A stretch of DNA of 64,000 nucleotides from Micropterix aruncella (Eukaryota; Arthropoda; Insecta; Lepidoptera; Micropterigidae), in NCBI GenBank assembly GCA_944548615.1, contig OX155972.1:1471854-1535853 (forward strand), given 5' to 3'. The position numbers were made by a program, and so were the translations under genes. Below the pieces are notes generated by a model. It was not told where the DNA came from, searched no databases, and saw nothing but the letters and a program-made list of their open reading frames with translations. Of the stretch, positions 12,701 through 25,862 are shown one piece after another (the stretch's first letter is position 1; the number at the start of each line of letters is the position of its first letter).

Positions 12701-12995
12701 TGACTGAGAGTAAGGATTGCCGAATATGTGGCGAGGAACCTGAAGACAGCATACACATTGTTAGCCGCTGTCCAGGGCTCGCCGCCAAAAGACACAGTTT
12801 ACTGGGACGAGCCTTTCTTGAACCCAGCGATCTGCCCAACTTGAAGGTCAGTGACCTACTTGGACTGGTAAGAAGTACCGGGCTACTAGCTGACCATTGA
12901 CCTAACCACACAGTGGGTAGTTACAAAAGACCTTTATACAGATCTAGGTGACATCAAGGGCTGGAAACAAGCCCCCCACTCCATCTACTACTACT
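12701..12995 (+). mobile_element. RNase-H-clade LINE C-terminal fragment with 12-bp target duplication
   Basis: The 66-codon frame from 12700 encodes CRICGEEPEDSIHIVSRCPG, a C-x2-C-x8-H-x4-C knuckle, followed by RHSLLGRAFLEPSDL. This resembles the end of I/LOA-type LINE polyproteins that also carry RNase H. If the TTAA MITE is removed, the fragment is flanked by TTACTATTAATG on both sides (12446 side and 12996-13007). It is therefore a short 5'-truncated insertion into the CR1-like LINE, later hit by the MITE exactly within its target duplication. Confidence 0.75.
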
Positions 12996-13483
12996 TACTA
13001 TTAATGGTATTATAATTTTATTGTGACTTTTTATTTTTCTTACAAATATTACAAATTTTATTTATAATTTAAATTATGACTATATAGTTTATTATTAACC
13101 GAAGGATATGTGTATTTAATTATCTATTTACTTCAATGTTTTATTTTTTTATAATTATATATTTACATATTTTATTTTTATGCATATTTTTATTTAATTC
13201 ATTGTTTTTTTTTTCATTTTCGCTTTTTTTCTTTTTGTTTAAACTACTTTTTTTTCTTTTGATTATGTTTTCTTTTAAAACTAGTATTTGTTTAATATGT
13301 CTGCCCTAGAACAAGTGTTCATACTTAGTTTGGCGACATGGGACCGATCTTCACTATAAGCGTGACACAACTTGCTGTGAGTTTTATTTAAGTGTAGATA
13401 ATACATAATATAATTTGTTACGCTTGTTGTTTATTATGTACATTGCTATAAATAAATAAATAAATTATACTACCATTAGGGTA

Positions 13484-14065
13484 GGGACAGACTGAGCCCA
13501 CGTACCCAACGTACCTATGCCGATGTCGCATATTTGGATCTCACCGAAAACAGACTGGATAAGCTTGAGCGCCTACAGAACGTTTGCGTAAGGTGCATAT
13601 TCAATCTGCGGAAGTATGACCATATTTCCGATCGGTACTCGAGTACCGAGCAAAATTTCAATGGCGTATATGGGACCGGAGAAATTTGCACATCCTTTCA
13701 CTTCTATATAATGTCCTACACAATCCTATATCTCCCTTCTGTCTAAACGAGGCTTTTACCGGGTTAGGAAGTCATGGTCTCCCACTTCGTTAAAGTCAGA
13801 ATAATATCCTACGTATCCCAAAACACAATATTACTTTTTTTCCTACTCCTTCTCCGTACATGCAGCTCGACTGTGGAATCAGCTTCCTCCAACTATTGAG
13901 GCGCTAGCTCGCTGTCCACCTTTAAGCAATCATTGAAAAAGCACTTCCTTTCACAATAAACATGAACCATAAACTCTAACTTTTCCGTTATCCCCTCCCT
14001 TTCCTTACCTTGTTTTGGCAGTTTATTTATTTATTATTTATTTATTTGTTAATATATTAATATAT
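13484..14065 (+). mobile_element. LINE C-terminal fragment, decayed
   Basis: Frame 13534-13746 encodes YLDLTENRLDKLERLQNVCVRCIFNLRKYDHIS, closely similar to the minus-strand LINE at 6.0-7.5 kb (RRQNVCIRFIFGLRKYDHI). Frames break soon after. The remaining C-terminal text (LCLNEAF, GLPLR) is scattered in other frames to about 13950. The tail is TTTATTTATTATTTATTTATTTG at 14020-14050. Confidence 0.65.
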
Positions 14066-14129
14066 GTATGTATATATGTATTATGTCCTACTTAAACATT
14101 TATTTATTTATTTACTTTTTACTTTAGAT

Positions 14130-14305
14130 ACACACAAAATGCATATTATATCTTTTTGTATCATATTGTACTTCAATTGGTGCCTACTCTTCTTTTCACA
14201 CCAGCATGTTGGTTGACTGGAAGATATTGTAATGTAGCAATAAGTCCGCCATTGTACCTTATTTTTATTGTGCAATAAACAGATTTTCAATCATTCATTC
14301 ATTCA
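14130..14305 (+). mobile_element. SINE tail fragment
   Basis: It contains GTTGGTTGACTGGAAGATATTG and AATAAGTCCGCCATTGTACC, shared with the tRNA-headed SINE at 10.8-11.0 kb. It ends TTATTGTGCAATAAACAG and (ATTC)n at 14290-14305. No tRNA head is seen, so it is 5'-truncated. Confidence 0.55.
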
Positions 14306-15118
14306 GAAGGCTTAAAATCCTCACCCTTCTATCTCTATACGTTTTAGAAGGCGTTAAATTGATCACAAAAAATCTATCTCAGCTGCCGATACATTCAGAT
14401 ACCCATAAACACTTTACCAGGGGAGAAATAATCTGATTCTTACTCGTCCAAATCTAGAACTATTTAAAAGGGATCCGAACTACGTCAGAATTATATGCTA
14501 CAATAAGCTGCCCTCTAGTATAAAAAAAATATACCGCGAAGGAAAAATGCTCCAATTTAAAAATAAACTCAAATTATATCTTATTGAAAGAGAATTGTAC
14601 GACATTAACGATCTTTAAAAACTGTATGCATCTCGTCTATATCTCTTTCTGTAATAGGTTTTAAAACGATTTCAATTTGACTAAAATATATTGACTATTT
14701 CTATTATTAGGTAGGCACATATTAATTATACCTTGACTATTTTTATTTGCAATATAATCACTAAGAAATTTTATTTTACTTTTTGACAACCGTCACATTT
14801 TTTTGTTATTTTTGTTATTTTCGACATTACATTTATTAATTTTATACTAAAAAAACTTATTTTTATCGGTATTTTAAAGAATTAATTACTCTATGTTTTT
14901 TATCTGGTAAACTAAATGGTGAGACTCGATTTAATTCTACAATAATACCTTCTTTATTCTTACGAGTAACCTTTTATGTTTTGATTATTAATAGAAGAAT
15001 TTGATCATTAATGAAGAATGCAATCATATCACGGCCAAATGTAAATGTAATACAACTGTCTATACAACTAAGTATTAGTTTTTAGGACGATAAATTATTT
15101 GATTTGATTTGATTTGAT
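14306..15118 (+). mobile_element. LINE 3'-terminal fragment with TTTGA-type tail
   Basis: A broken frame reads KILTLLSLYVLEGVKLI, HSDTHKHFTRG, then after a frame change NLILTRPNLELFKRD, ICYNKLPSSIK and FKNKLKLYLIERELYDIN before a stop at about 14620. This is the C-terminal end of a Jockey/CR1-like LINE. An AT-rich 3' UTR runs to TTTGATTTGATTTGATTTGAT at 15097-15117. Confidence 0.65.
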
Positions 15119-15711
15119 ACCTATACGATGCAACGCTCCCACGTTGGTTTGCACATTTACATATTTCCGATATCGCTAAAGTTAGTGAGATATAAGCGAA
15201 AAACTGAATCGGGTCGCCATTTTTACATGATAGCGGCTCGAGCGCAACAGATAGAGTAGGGGACTTTAAGTATGTTTAACAGTACGCATCAAAGAACATC
15301 TATGCCAAATTTCAAACTATTACCAATTATTTCTCCTAAAATTTCTTATTTGAATCGGCTACTAGTGTTAACACAGAATCAATAAAAAAAATTGAATTTG
15401 AAACAGGAACAGTGTATCAAATTGAAACAAAATCGTGGCAACGTTATACAATGCATGAGATTAGGGCTGGAGGCGTGCGGTGCGGCCGAAGCCCAGGCCA
15501 CGGCTGCATTAATCGGGGCCGGATTAGCCGCCCCTAAATATCTAATGAAATTTGTTGAACGCGTACCTCGACCCTGACTGACACCCCCCTGATGCCACCA
15601 TCATCGTACGCGATATTTTAGGGTCACACCATTGTCTATCTACCATAATAACACTAGGATATATTATTAAGAGTCATAAATCAGAATCAGAAATGTATGA
15701 ATATAAAGAAA
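15119..15711. other. No gene recognised
   Basis: Moderately AT-rich single-copy-looking sequence with a GC-rich patch at 15465-15540 (GCCGAAGCCCAGGCCACGGC). The 61-codon frame through it (15392-15577) has no recognisable motif and no splice or start context, so it is not called a gene. Confidence 0.35.
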
Positions 15712-16880
15712 AACAATATATAAATGTCTGTAAAATAAAGCACCCAATTTTTACACGAAAGCCCTACGAAAAGGGAGTGTAATATGTTCAATGTTAATCT
15801 ATGTATGTTTTCCGTTTCTTTATTCCACCAGAGCTTCTAAACGCTTGAACTGATTTAGAAGTGTGTATTATTGTTAGAATCGTTATGTCATCCCGAGTGT
15901 GATAGCGTACTTTAACTGTCCGAATATCAAGTAAGTAGTTGTCTAAATGAACGGGTCTTAAGATAAACATGGGCAAGACAAAGGTTATGGCGAGAGCCGA
16001 TCTCACACCGAATCCCATTTCATTGAATGGACAACCGCTGGACCAGGTGCAGGAGTAGACATACCTAGGACAGGTGATAAAGCTCGGCCGGGACTCGATG
16101 ATGGCGGAGATAAAGCGAAGAAAACAATTGGGATGGGCAGCCTTCGGGAAGCTGAGCTTCGTGCTGAAGTCAGAATTCCCCAATCGCTCAAGACAAAGGT
16201 GTATAATCAGTGCGTGTTACCGGCTATGGCGTATGCTTGTGAGACATGGACACTGACTGCTGGGATGATCCACGAACTTAAGGTGGTGCAGCGTAGCATG
16301 GAGCGAGTCATGCTCGGCATATCGTTGCGCTATCGAGTCCGAAACGAGCTTATCAGACAGCGCACGAAGGTGGTCGACGTGGGCCAAAGAGTGGCCAAGC
16401 TGAAATGGCCGGCCACGTGGCCCGACGACACGGCGAACGGTGGAGCAAGCGCGTTTTGGAGGGGAGACCCCGGCTAGGCAGAAGAAGTGTGGGCAGACCA
16501 CCGACCCGATGGTCCGATGACATCAAGGAGACAGCTGGACCTGTCTGGATGGGGAAAACGGACAACCGATCCGGATGGAGAGTGATTGGAGAGGCGTATG
16601 CCTAACGGTGGACGAATGCGCGCTGATGAATAAAAAGAAGAAGAAGATGTCTAAATTTCCAAATATCCAAATGTCAATAAATTAACATAAATATATTGTG
16701 TTTAGCTTCAAATAAAAGGTCTGATTGAATCTATTCCGGAAATATACATGTATCTCTATGGATAAATACCTAAACCACAAATATTTCATAAAGTAACCGT
16801 AATAAAAATAATTATATATACAAATAAATCACTTTCTGTAACGGTAGTCATATTTTTTATTCTTTTTTATACATTTACTT
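15712..16880 (+). repeat. Dispersed repeat A, copy split by an RTE insertion
   Basis: The text runs from GGGAGTGTAATATGTTCA through TAAACGCTTGAACTGATTTAG, AGAATCGTTATGTCATCCCG, GTCTGATTGAATCTATTCCGG and GGATAAATACCTAAACCACA to CTTTCTGTAACGGTAGTC. It recurs forward at 39060-39720 and 26700-26815, and reversed at 25970-26265 and about 59705-60340 (partly also 24690-24790). The full unit is roughly 500 bp without insertions. No coding sequence; class unknown. Confidence 0.75.
15949..16647 (+). mobile_element. RTE-clade LINE fragment with target duplication
   Basis: Shifted frames (about 15968-16600) encode KTKVMARADLTPNPISLNG, TYLGQVIKLGRDSM, EIKRRKQLGWAAFGKLS, QCVLPAMAYACETWTL, RSMERVMLGISLRYR, RTKVVDVGQRVAKLKW, AGHVARRHGERW and GRPPTRWSDDIKETAG. 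This is the unmistakable RT-thumb and C-terminal sequence of RTE-clade elements. It ends in (GAA)n. TGTCTAAAT flanks both sides (15940-15948 and 16648-16656); uninterrupted copies of repeat A have this 9-mer once, so it is a genuine target duplication. Stops and frameshifts make it inactive. Confidence 0.9.
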
Positions 16881-16964
16881 GTTACTACAAATTAATATTT
16901 TAGATACTACAATATCAGTGTCGGTATCCGTATCAATGTATTCATCCAGAATATACAACAAAAT

Positions 16965-17395
16965 CATGCCGGTAGACACCGTATCAACGCTACACGAGGG
17001 AGTGCACCGCGCAAGCGACCTCGAAGCCGTAACCAATTGGGAGGCCGGAGAAATCTGGCTGTAACTGGAAGTAAGTAAGTAACCGGTTTCTCGCGGTAGG
17101 GCGTTGGCTTCTTACGGGCGAGTGGCGTAACTAGACAATGGACTATATACGTCCCAAGTCTTCTACGCTCACCTCACGGGAGACAGAACGATCTAATATC
17201 GTTAAAACTTCCTGAGGTGGCGGGTTCGTCTATTTTAGTTGACAGCTCCAGTTCGACTTTTAAGGTCTTGTTGGCATAGTTAGAACTGTGTAACTTGTCC
17301 CATTTTCAGTCCATGGGAGATAAAATGACGATCTCATTATAACATCCTCTCGTGGCGGGTTCGCCCGTAGATGTTGACAACTCTTAATAACCTCT
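16965..17395 (-). repeat. Repeat X, 5' part, plus a second divergent X head
   Basis: Reverse complement begins near 17250 with GAGCTGTCAACTAAAATAGACGAACCCG and continues CACCTCAGGAAGTTTTAACG, TCGTTCTGTCTCCCGTGAGG, AGAAGACTTGGGACG, GGTCGCTTGCGCGG. It matches the first 290 bases of X and then stops near 16965. A second, more diverged head (AACATCTACGGGCGAACCCG at about 17380) lies at 17275-17395. With the forward X copy at 17495 the pair is head to head, forming a large imperfect inverted repeat. Confidence 0.7.
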
Positions 17396-17494
17396 CTTGT
17401 ATAAAAGATTAATTAATAGATTTCAACTTTGAGTTTAAAAAAATCAAGAAAAACATTTATTTTTTGGCTTTCTAAACAAGGCTCCCCACTCAAT

Positions 17495-18110
17495 CGTCTC
17501 AACTAGAGCTGCCAACTACAACGGGCGAACCTGTCACCTCAGGATTTTTTAACGATATTAGATCATTCTGTCTCCCGTGAGGTTAGCGCAGAAGACTTGG
17601 GACGAAAAACAATACACTCTCTAGTTACGCCACTCGTTCGTCAGAGGCCAACGCCTTAAGGAGAGGCACCAGTTCGGAAGAATATCTCTTTCTTTAATTA
17701 AACTTCAGGATACCTCCTGCCTCCTGATTGATTACAGGATCGAGGTCGCTTGCGCGGTCCTCTCCCTTATGTAGTTGCAGGGTTACGGTGTCTACCGAAT
17801 CTATCGCGGACCACGACATCCTTTGCCCGGCTGATTCGCCTGGGATTGGGTGACCAAATGGTCGTTTTAAGATTTGCCGTAAGGTTAACGACTATCCTCG
17901 CTTATAGGAAACATTGCTGTTTCCAGACTCCCCGGCTGTTAGTTGGAATGCACAAGCGATTAGCTGACGCCGAACGGTGCGCAAACTACCCAGGAGCGCC
18001 CGAAGGTTGACTCCTAGGGGAGACTGGCCCGCAGGCCAGCTTCCCACCCTGGATCGCACTTCTGCGTGGATGCCGCATGTGTGGATGTTGACCCATGCGT
18101 TTGACAGACT
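17495..18110 (+). repeat. Repeat X, near full-length copy
   Basis: It starts GAGCTGCCAACTACAACGGGCGAACC and passes through CACCTCAGG, ATTCTGTCTCCCGTGAGG, GAAGACTTGGGACG, GAGGTCGCTTGCGCGG, CGAATCTATCGCGGACCACG, GCGATTAGCTGACGCCG and GGGGAGACTGGCCCGC to GATGTTGACCCATGCG. It is cut at 18110 by the tail of a minus-strand LINE. The 86-codon frame inside has no recognisable domain and is interrupted in other copies. Confidence 0.75.
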
Positions 18111-18111
18111 T

Positions 18112-18780
18112 TATTTATTTATTTTATTTATTTATTTATTTTATTGGAATTATCAAATTAACCATTTACAATAATTATAATATTAAAACAAATGGCAAAA
18201 ACTTTCCTCTTTCATTCACTGGCTAGTGCTGCCCAACTGGGATATACCCGTTCCAGGGCAAACAATTTATATTTTTACATTTAAAGAGAGGGTCGGTGAA
18301 CCAACCAAACACAATAATAATAATAATAATTTAAAAATATATATTATAATAATAAATATATATAATAATAAAATGTTAATAAAAAATTACAATATTATAT
18401 AGGAAATAAAAATACTAAATACATTAGAATACACATATACACACACATACATATAAACACAATACATGTTAAGTCAACTTCAACTTATTCTACTACATCG
18501 ATCATGGCATGGATAGATAAACGCTCTACTTGCAACAGCCATTTATTTATTTTGCTTTTAAACAAATGACAATTGGGGCGGGTTTTTATGTCACTGCTTA
18601 ATTTATTATAAAGTCTTGTAGCTATGAAAGAGTAGTGTCGCTGTCCGAAAGTCGTCTTCATCCTAGGTACATTCAAATTATCACTCAGGAGTTGTCTAGT
18701 GGGTTTCGTGTGCGTAATAATAAAAGATTTATTTTGTGTGGCCACGAAAACCCAACGTAGTGCAGTTTTAATAAATAATA
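18112..18780 (-). mobile_element. CR1-like LINE 3' fragment
   Basis: Minus-strand frame 18745-18485 encodes LNVPRMKTTFGQRHYSFIATRLYNKLSSDIKTR and FKSKINKWLLQ, matching the C-terminal pattern VPR-x2-T-x-FGQR-x4-FIA-x-RLYN. The tail is the TTTATTTATTTTATTT block at 18112-18145. It is 5'-truncated at about 18780, where an opposite-strand LINE begins. Confidence 0.75.
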
Positions 18781-18784
18781 ATCT

Positions 18785-19907
<1,123 letters not shown>

Positions 19908-20825
19908 CCTAGCATCCAAAAATTGAGCATCTTCAAAGAGTTCATTAGAAGAATATTGATATGGTTTGCGATGCATGATTTTTAAAATACATTTTTGCGC
20001 ACAACTGGGTTACTGAGTTTTCGTAACTAACCCCTAGAGCCCCAATTGGCCGATACCGGCCACAACACGATTCAGCGTGACGGCCCCGTTTTAATTTTAT
20101 TTTAATTTAATTTCTTTTATTTTCTTATGTTTTATTATGTTAATATATTTTATTTTAATTATGGGTACAGTGGTTTGGCAGTAATTAATGTTTTGGTGAG
20201 ACAGTGTCATAATTCAATTTTTTTACTAATTTTTACTAAAATTTTTTGAGACATCAACTTGTCAATCAGCTGAGGGCCGAGGCCCTGAAGGGCTAAACTG
20301 CAACAGGGCCCATTAGCTCTCTCTGAATCGTCTCAGAGGGCTAGAAATGAATACTTTCGTATTCATCTCGACAAAAAAATGCGCGTTCACAATAATTTCC
20401 CTCCTTTGGTGGTTTCGTGGGCCAGGAAAGTAAAAATAAAGGGCATGTTGCTAGTGATTCAGAATGCGAGGGAGCATTTGATTGTGGGGGGAAGAAGATT
20501 GTCGGGCAATTTACGAGGTCGCAATGACGTCAGAGGTGAGTGAGGGACTCGCTTTTATTAGCTCACAACGCATATAACATAGCAGTGACTGACTATACGA
20601 ACAAACGTCGGCCAGTTATTATAAAGGGATTACACCGCATTACCACAACCGAAGGGAGGGGGACTACTACTGTTTATCCAAACGGTGGCAAATCAGATTG
20701 TATCAGAATCCCTTATTAACATTTGGATTGTCGCGCTGCCTCGAAATGACGCGACACGTCGCTGTTTCTTCATTATCTATCCAAATAATAAATTAATAGT
20801 TTAAAAAAAACACTAAAAACACGCT
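19908..20825. other. No gene; GC-mixed sequence of probable repeat origin
   Basis: It contains a short perfect palindrome GGCCGATACCGGCC (about 20049) and a conserved-looking phrase AGGGCCCATTAGCTCTCTC ... CGTCTCAGAGGGCTAGAAATG. That phrase is followed by AATACTTTCGTATTC, an inverted pair. I believe it to be part of an abundant insect repeat but cannot name it. No credible coding frame. Confidence 0.35.
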
Positions 20826-20995
20826 TTGCGGCCAACTATACGACGACGCGGCCAACTATACGCGCCAACTATACGACACCATTACTTGTAGTACTTTCCA
20901 CGACTTTCGCGGCCAACTATACGACACCATTACTTGTAGTACTTTCCACGCACCATTACATCTACATTACTTGGTATGCGCACCATTACTTCGCA
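20826..20995. repeat. Short tandem repeat with CAACTATACGAC core
   Basis: CGGCCAACTATACGACGACG, GCGCCAACTATACGACACC and GCGGCCAACTATACGACACC follow one another. The unit CAACTATACGACACCATTAC plus TTGTAGTACTTTCCACG is repeated twice almost exactly (about 20868-20949), and CACCATTACWT recurs twice more. Unit about 50-57 bp, partially degenerate. Confidence 0.75.
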
Positions 20996-21210
20996 CCAAC
21001 CAAAGTTCATTCCAAGACTTTTCTAACAAGTCCAAACACCCCTATGATACAATGTTCCATCATGAAGTTCCAGTTCATATCTTCCGATTCCATCATCAGA
21101 TCAGTTCGACAGTACCATATTATTGTATTGTCATCAGAACTACATACAGCTGCCAATTTTCATGACGCTACGATCCTTGGAAGATGGTTAAATTAGTTAC
21201 CTACCTTAGA

Positions 21211-21830
21211 TTCCATTACATAGTTACATACAGGTCAAAACCTAATAAAGGCGTGTTAAAATGAAATGCTGTTTGTTGATAACCGCATTTTAGGTTGAAC
21301 GGCTGAACTGATTTGGCAATTTTTTTTTAGTGTTCGTAATAGTCCAACCAAGGTCCTAACGGAGAGGAAAATTGGAAAACTTGGCTGGAAACCTGGAAAA
21401 TTTGGGAAAAACTGAAAGTTCTTTTATTCTACTCACGATTCGAACGATGGCTATCCGTAATTCTTTTTTTAAATAGCAATGACTTATTAGGTTAAATAAA
21501 AATGACATATTCTTTATTTTTGGTTTTGATCGCTATGCTCTTGGGATGGAAACATTTCAATATCTTAAGGGTTTACGGGGGGAGGGGTGGAGTTTAAGCT
21601 TGAGTTTGAAAAAGGGGGGGGGGGGAGTTTAGGGGAGGGGAGAGTTTTAGGAGTTTGATGCCAAAAAAACTGGAAGATCTTGAGGGGTAAGGGGGGAGCG
21701 GTGGATATTGGGGGATGGTTAAGGAATTGGAGGTTAAAGGGAATTGAGAGGGGGGAGTTAGAGAAGGGGGTGTTGGAGTTTGGGGGAGGGGTGGTGGAGT
21801 TTGGATGAGGGAAGGGGGGTTAAGGGGAAG
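21211..21830. other. Repeat end and G-rich tract; no gene
   Basis: 21211-21262 shares CATTACATAGTTACATACAG and CCTAATAAAGGCGTGT with 546-600. 21560-21830 is strongly G-rich on the plus strand (for example GGGGGGAGGGGTGGAGTTT, then a run of 12 G at about 21614), with a loose repeating theme GGGGNGGAGTTTGNGGG. No reading frame of interest. Confidence 0.5.
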
Positions 21831-23017
21831 TTTCTTTTTTTAAGAATTCGTTTAAAGGATGACACTTTGATGAAAAAATAAAAATAATAAAAGCCACTTA
21901 CATAGCTGAAAGGTTTTCCCGGACTGGATTGGGAAATGCTTATTTTAGATGAGATGTATGCCTGGATGAGCACCACTTTCGACAGTGCAATGTAGGTTTA
22001 ATGGTATCCCTTTATCGCTAGCGAACGATCGCCCTTCATCCACATCTCAAAAACAAAGCGTATCCTTTTGCAAACCAAAATAAAATGTCTTTATTAAAGA
22101 CAAATTATAGCAAAAACAATGAAAAAAATCACAATGAATCATCTCCTTAATGCGGAATGACATACCGAAAATTCGATTTGAAATTCGAATATATCCACTC
22201 TTTAAAAGGACGATATACCATTGCTGGGCTCGCTATCAGCCAGCCATTAAATGAAAATAAAAATAAAATACTTCATTTGCTCGTTGCCATGAAATAAGAT
22301 TTAAATCGCAATTTCTGGTCGAGAAGTTTATACTTAAGGCTATATGATATTTACAAGAGTTCAAAACATAAGATAAAATTGTATAATATTGTTAATATTT
22401 GATTGGTTTTTTGTAAAATTTCTTTTTTTAAGAATTCGTTTAAAGGATGACACTTTGATGAAAAAATAAAAATAATAAAAGCCACTTACATAGCTGGAAG
22501 GTTTTCCCGGACTGGATTGGGAAATGCTTATTTTAAATGAGATGTATGCCTGGATGAGCACCACGTTTGACAGTGCAATGTAGGTTTAATGGGATCCCTT
22601 TATCGCTAGCGAACGATCGCCCTTAATCCACATCTCAAAAACAAAGCGTATCCTTTTGCAAACCAAAATAAAATGTCTTTATTAAAGACAAATTAAAGCA
22701 AAAACAATGAAAAAAATCACAATGAATCATCTCTTAAATATGGAATGACATACCGAAAATTCGATTTGAAATTCGAATATATCCACTCTTTAAAAGGACG
22801 ATATACCATTGCTGGGCTCGCTATCAGCCAGCCATTAAATGAAAATAAAAATAAAATACTTCATTTGCTAGTTGCCATGAAATAAGATATAAATCGTAAT
22901 TTCTGGTTGAGAAGTTTATACTTAAGGCTATATGATATTTACAAGAGTTCAAAACATAAGATAAAATTGTATAATATTGTTAATATTTGATTGGTTTTTT
23001 GTAAAATTTCTTTTTTT

Positions 23018-23640
<623 letters not shown>

Positions 23641-23644
23641 TACC

Positions 23645-24115
23645 ATTGATTACTACACTATATAATAGTAATAATAATAGTAATAATAATAATAATAACG
23701 TAATAGTAATAATAATAATAACACTTTAAAAATGGTTTTCACAGCTATGTTACACAACAACGACTTGACCAGACCAATTTATAGCTTAAAAAATCTTAAA
23801 TTTTATAATAGCCTTTAGAGCGCAAAGTATCTTTAACAGTTTTTCTAAATTTAGTGTCTGGTAAAAGGGTTAGTTCCTCAGGCAAAAGTGTTATAAAAGC
23901 GAACACCGTCTCCAATGAAAGATTTACTCACTTTTGCTAACCTAGAGCCCGTAATGGCTAGTTTATTTTTGAACCTGGTGTTCCTATTGTGAATGTCACC
24001 CAACCTACCGAACCTGTGCAAGTTTTCACGAACATACATTATGTTATCGAATAAATACCGACTATAAACCGTCAGAATATTGATCTCTTTAAATTTCTCT
24101 TTTAGCGATGCTCGA
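23645..24115 (-). mobile_element. LINE 3' fragment, (TTA)n tail
   Basis: Minus-strand reading from about 24110 gives SLKEKFKEINILTVYSRYLF, IMYVRENLHRFG, DIHNRNTRFKNKLAI, RLAKVSKSFIGDGVRFYNT and then a stop. This is a Jockey/CR1-like C-terminal segment with the H-N-x-N-TR signature. The tail is (TAA)n at 23663-23720. Confidence 0.65.
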
Positions 24116-25318
24116 GAGTTTAAACAATAAATGGATCCAATGGCGTCGTCTGGCAGAGCGCTCCATTCGTCGACAACACGATTTGTTTAAAAAAATGGAT
24201 TTGGAAGAAAGCGTCTTTTTCCGTATTTTGTCTCATATTAATTACAATGTATATACTTACGCCAAAATTTTACCTCATATCCCTATACATCCGTCATTTC
24301 GGGTACTTATCCATCAGCCCTCCTATATATTATTATGTAGAGCAGAGGCGTCGAAGCCGGAATCTTATTGACGTTAAATTTGGTGGGATGGAACGCCTTT
24401 AGACAAAGTGACGACGCGACGGCGACTCCGATGGTGGGGTGGCGACTGGCAGCGAGGAGTGATGCAGGAGTCAGGACACGTCTGGGCGCGATCAGTGGGG
24501 GATTAGGGCGCGCCGGCGAAAAGTCAGCCGCCCTCGCATAAATCACTTTGTGAGCCAACCAAACCCCCTTCCCCCCTCACCCCCGCAGTGATTCCCGCCT
24601 TTGCCCCTGCTGCCGACTTATACACACCCCTATTTTGAATATTATGTCGACAAATCCGCCGATCCGCCGACCCAATCAAGTAAAACCATCGGGAAAAATA
24701 TATCAATGAGTAAGACACGTAAATATAGTATATTAAAAAGAAAAAAAAACACAACTGCCGTTACAGAAAGTGTACTATTGCATTTATAATTATTTTTTAA
24801 CGTTTCTCTTTAAACATTTGTGGCTTATGCTCATTTGAGCCTACCACTCTCCACAAAAAAGATGGAAACAAAGACGTTTAAAAGCTGCAATCCACACATG
24901 CTTTCTATAAGCTGGGTGATTTTTTTGAGCATGACAATTCTTTCAAATGAGAATAACATTAATATGTAACTTTCGGGTACCTCATTTTAGTTTTTATTGT
25001 TTAATAATAATATTATAAATTTAATATTTAATATGTAGATTACAATTTTTAACGTAACATACCTGACCATATACATACGTTGTTCTTTAACAATTTTGTT
25101 TTGATACTTTCTATTGTGTGATTATTTTTTGTGTAGAGTGCCTAAGATGACTATTAATATTCTTATAATTATTATTTATTTTATATGTATACTCATGTAC
25201 ATGGATTCAGCTCTATTTTTTTATTTTATTTATCTGCCTTGTAAAGCCGACTTTAGTCAACGTTATTGTAAAATTTATATTTCTGCTTTAATAGTTTTAT
25301 ATCTACATATATTAATAT
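24116..25318. other. No gene recognised
   Basis: The 87-codon frame at 24108-24371 lacks recognisable motifs. 24370-24600 is unusually GC-rich (GACGACGCGACGGCGACTCC, GGGCGCGCCGGCG) without a supported exon. 24700-24790 matches the end of repeat A in reverse (CTGCCGTTACAGAAAGTG, TATTGCATTTATAATTATTT). The rest is AT-rich. Confidence 0.35.
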
Positions 25319-25862
25319 ACTAGATGACCCGGTGAATTTCATATGTGAAAGAATTTCGTACCACCTAAAATTGATTTGATTGTAACTCTTCATAAGCGTT
25401 TATTGATTTTTCGCACTTTTTTGACTTTTTCGACTTTTTTGACTTTTTTGAATTTTCCGACTTTTTCGACTTTTCCGACTTTTAGACTTTTTCGACGTTT
25501 TCGACTTTTTATAATATTTCGACTTTTTAGAATATTTCGACTTTTTTGACTTTTTCGACTCTTTTGACTTTTTCGACTTTTTGAAGTTTTACAGAATCGC
25601 ACGGAATGAATAACAGTTATGGATGGCGCAGCTGTCAAACAATAGGATCGCCGCGAACGCCATCTATTGAAAGTGGCCTATTTCCCAAAATTATCTATCT
25701 ATTTTCAGTTGTTTCTTTGAGTTTTTCCTAAAAATTTTTTTGTTAACCACCCCTGAATCAAGGCAAACAAAACAAAAAATAATAATTCAAATCCGTCGAG
25801 TCGTTTTCGAGATTTTGCGAGACTAATGCACGGCGATTCATTTTTATATATTACTAGTACAT
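25319..25862 (+). mobile_element. Non-autonomous repeat with internal 9-bp minisatellite
   Basis: It opens TACTAGATGACCCGGTGAATTTC and closes TCGTTTTCGAGATTTTGCGAG ... TTTATATATTACTAG, a head and tail combination I recognise from short retroposed insect repeats. Between 25413 and 25587 the motif GACTTTTTC/GACTTTTTT is repeated about seventeen times with variants. The minus-strand lysine-rich frame (25638-25390) is a translation of this minisatellite, not a gene. Confidence 0.6.

Larger units (their letters stand above)
11755..13475 (+). mobile_element. CR1-like LINE C-terminal part and 3' UTR, interrupted
   Basis: Frames 11758-12075 and 11949-12368 give LGYVFRDLRNILDRRTIKLTYY, YYGIIGWGG, VAQKGLIKIILRKP, then (frame change near 12040) VPRRSTSFGQRNFTYLGPRIYN and FKKQLVSWML. 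This is the RT connection and C-terminal region of a CR1-type LINE; the RT core is missing. The 3' UTR resumes after an insertion (12456-12995) and ends in ATAAATAAATAAATAAATT near 13450-13472. The insertion is bounded by TTACTATTAATG repeats. Confidence 0.75.

Noticed and set aside
16965..18110. X pair as one large inverted-repeat transposon
   Set aside because: Other X copies are single, with long target duplications, so the head-to-head pair is better explained as two insertions or a local inversion.
24300..24560. GC-rich patch as an otp exon
   Set aside because: No homeodomain or Otp-like residues in any frame and no convincing splice sites.
25390..25638. Lysine-rich 82-residue protein on the minus strand
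   Set aside because: A direct translation of the GACTTTTTC minisatellite.
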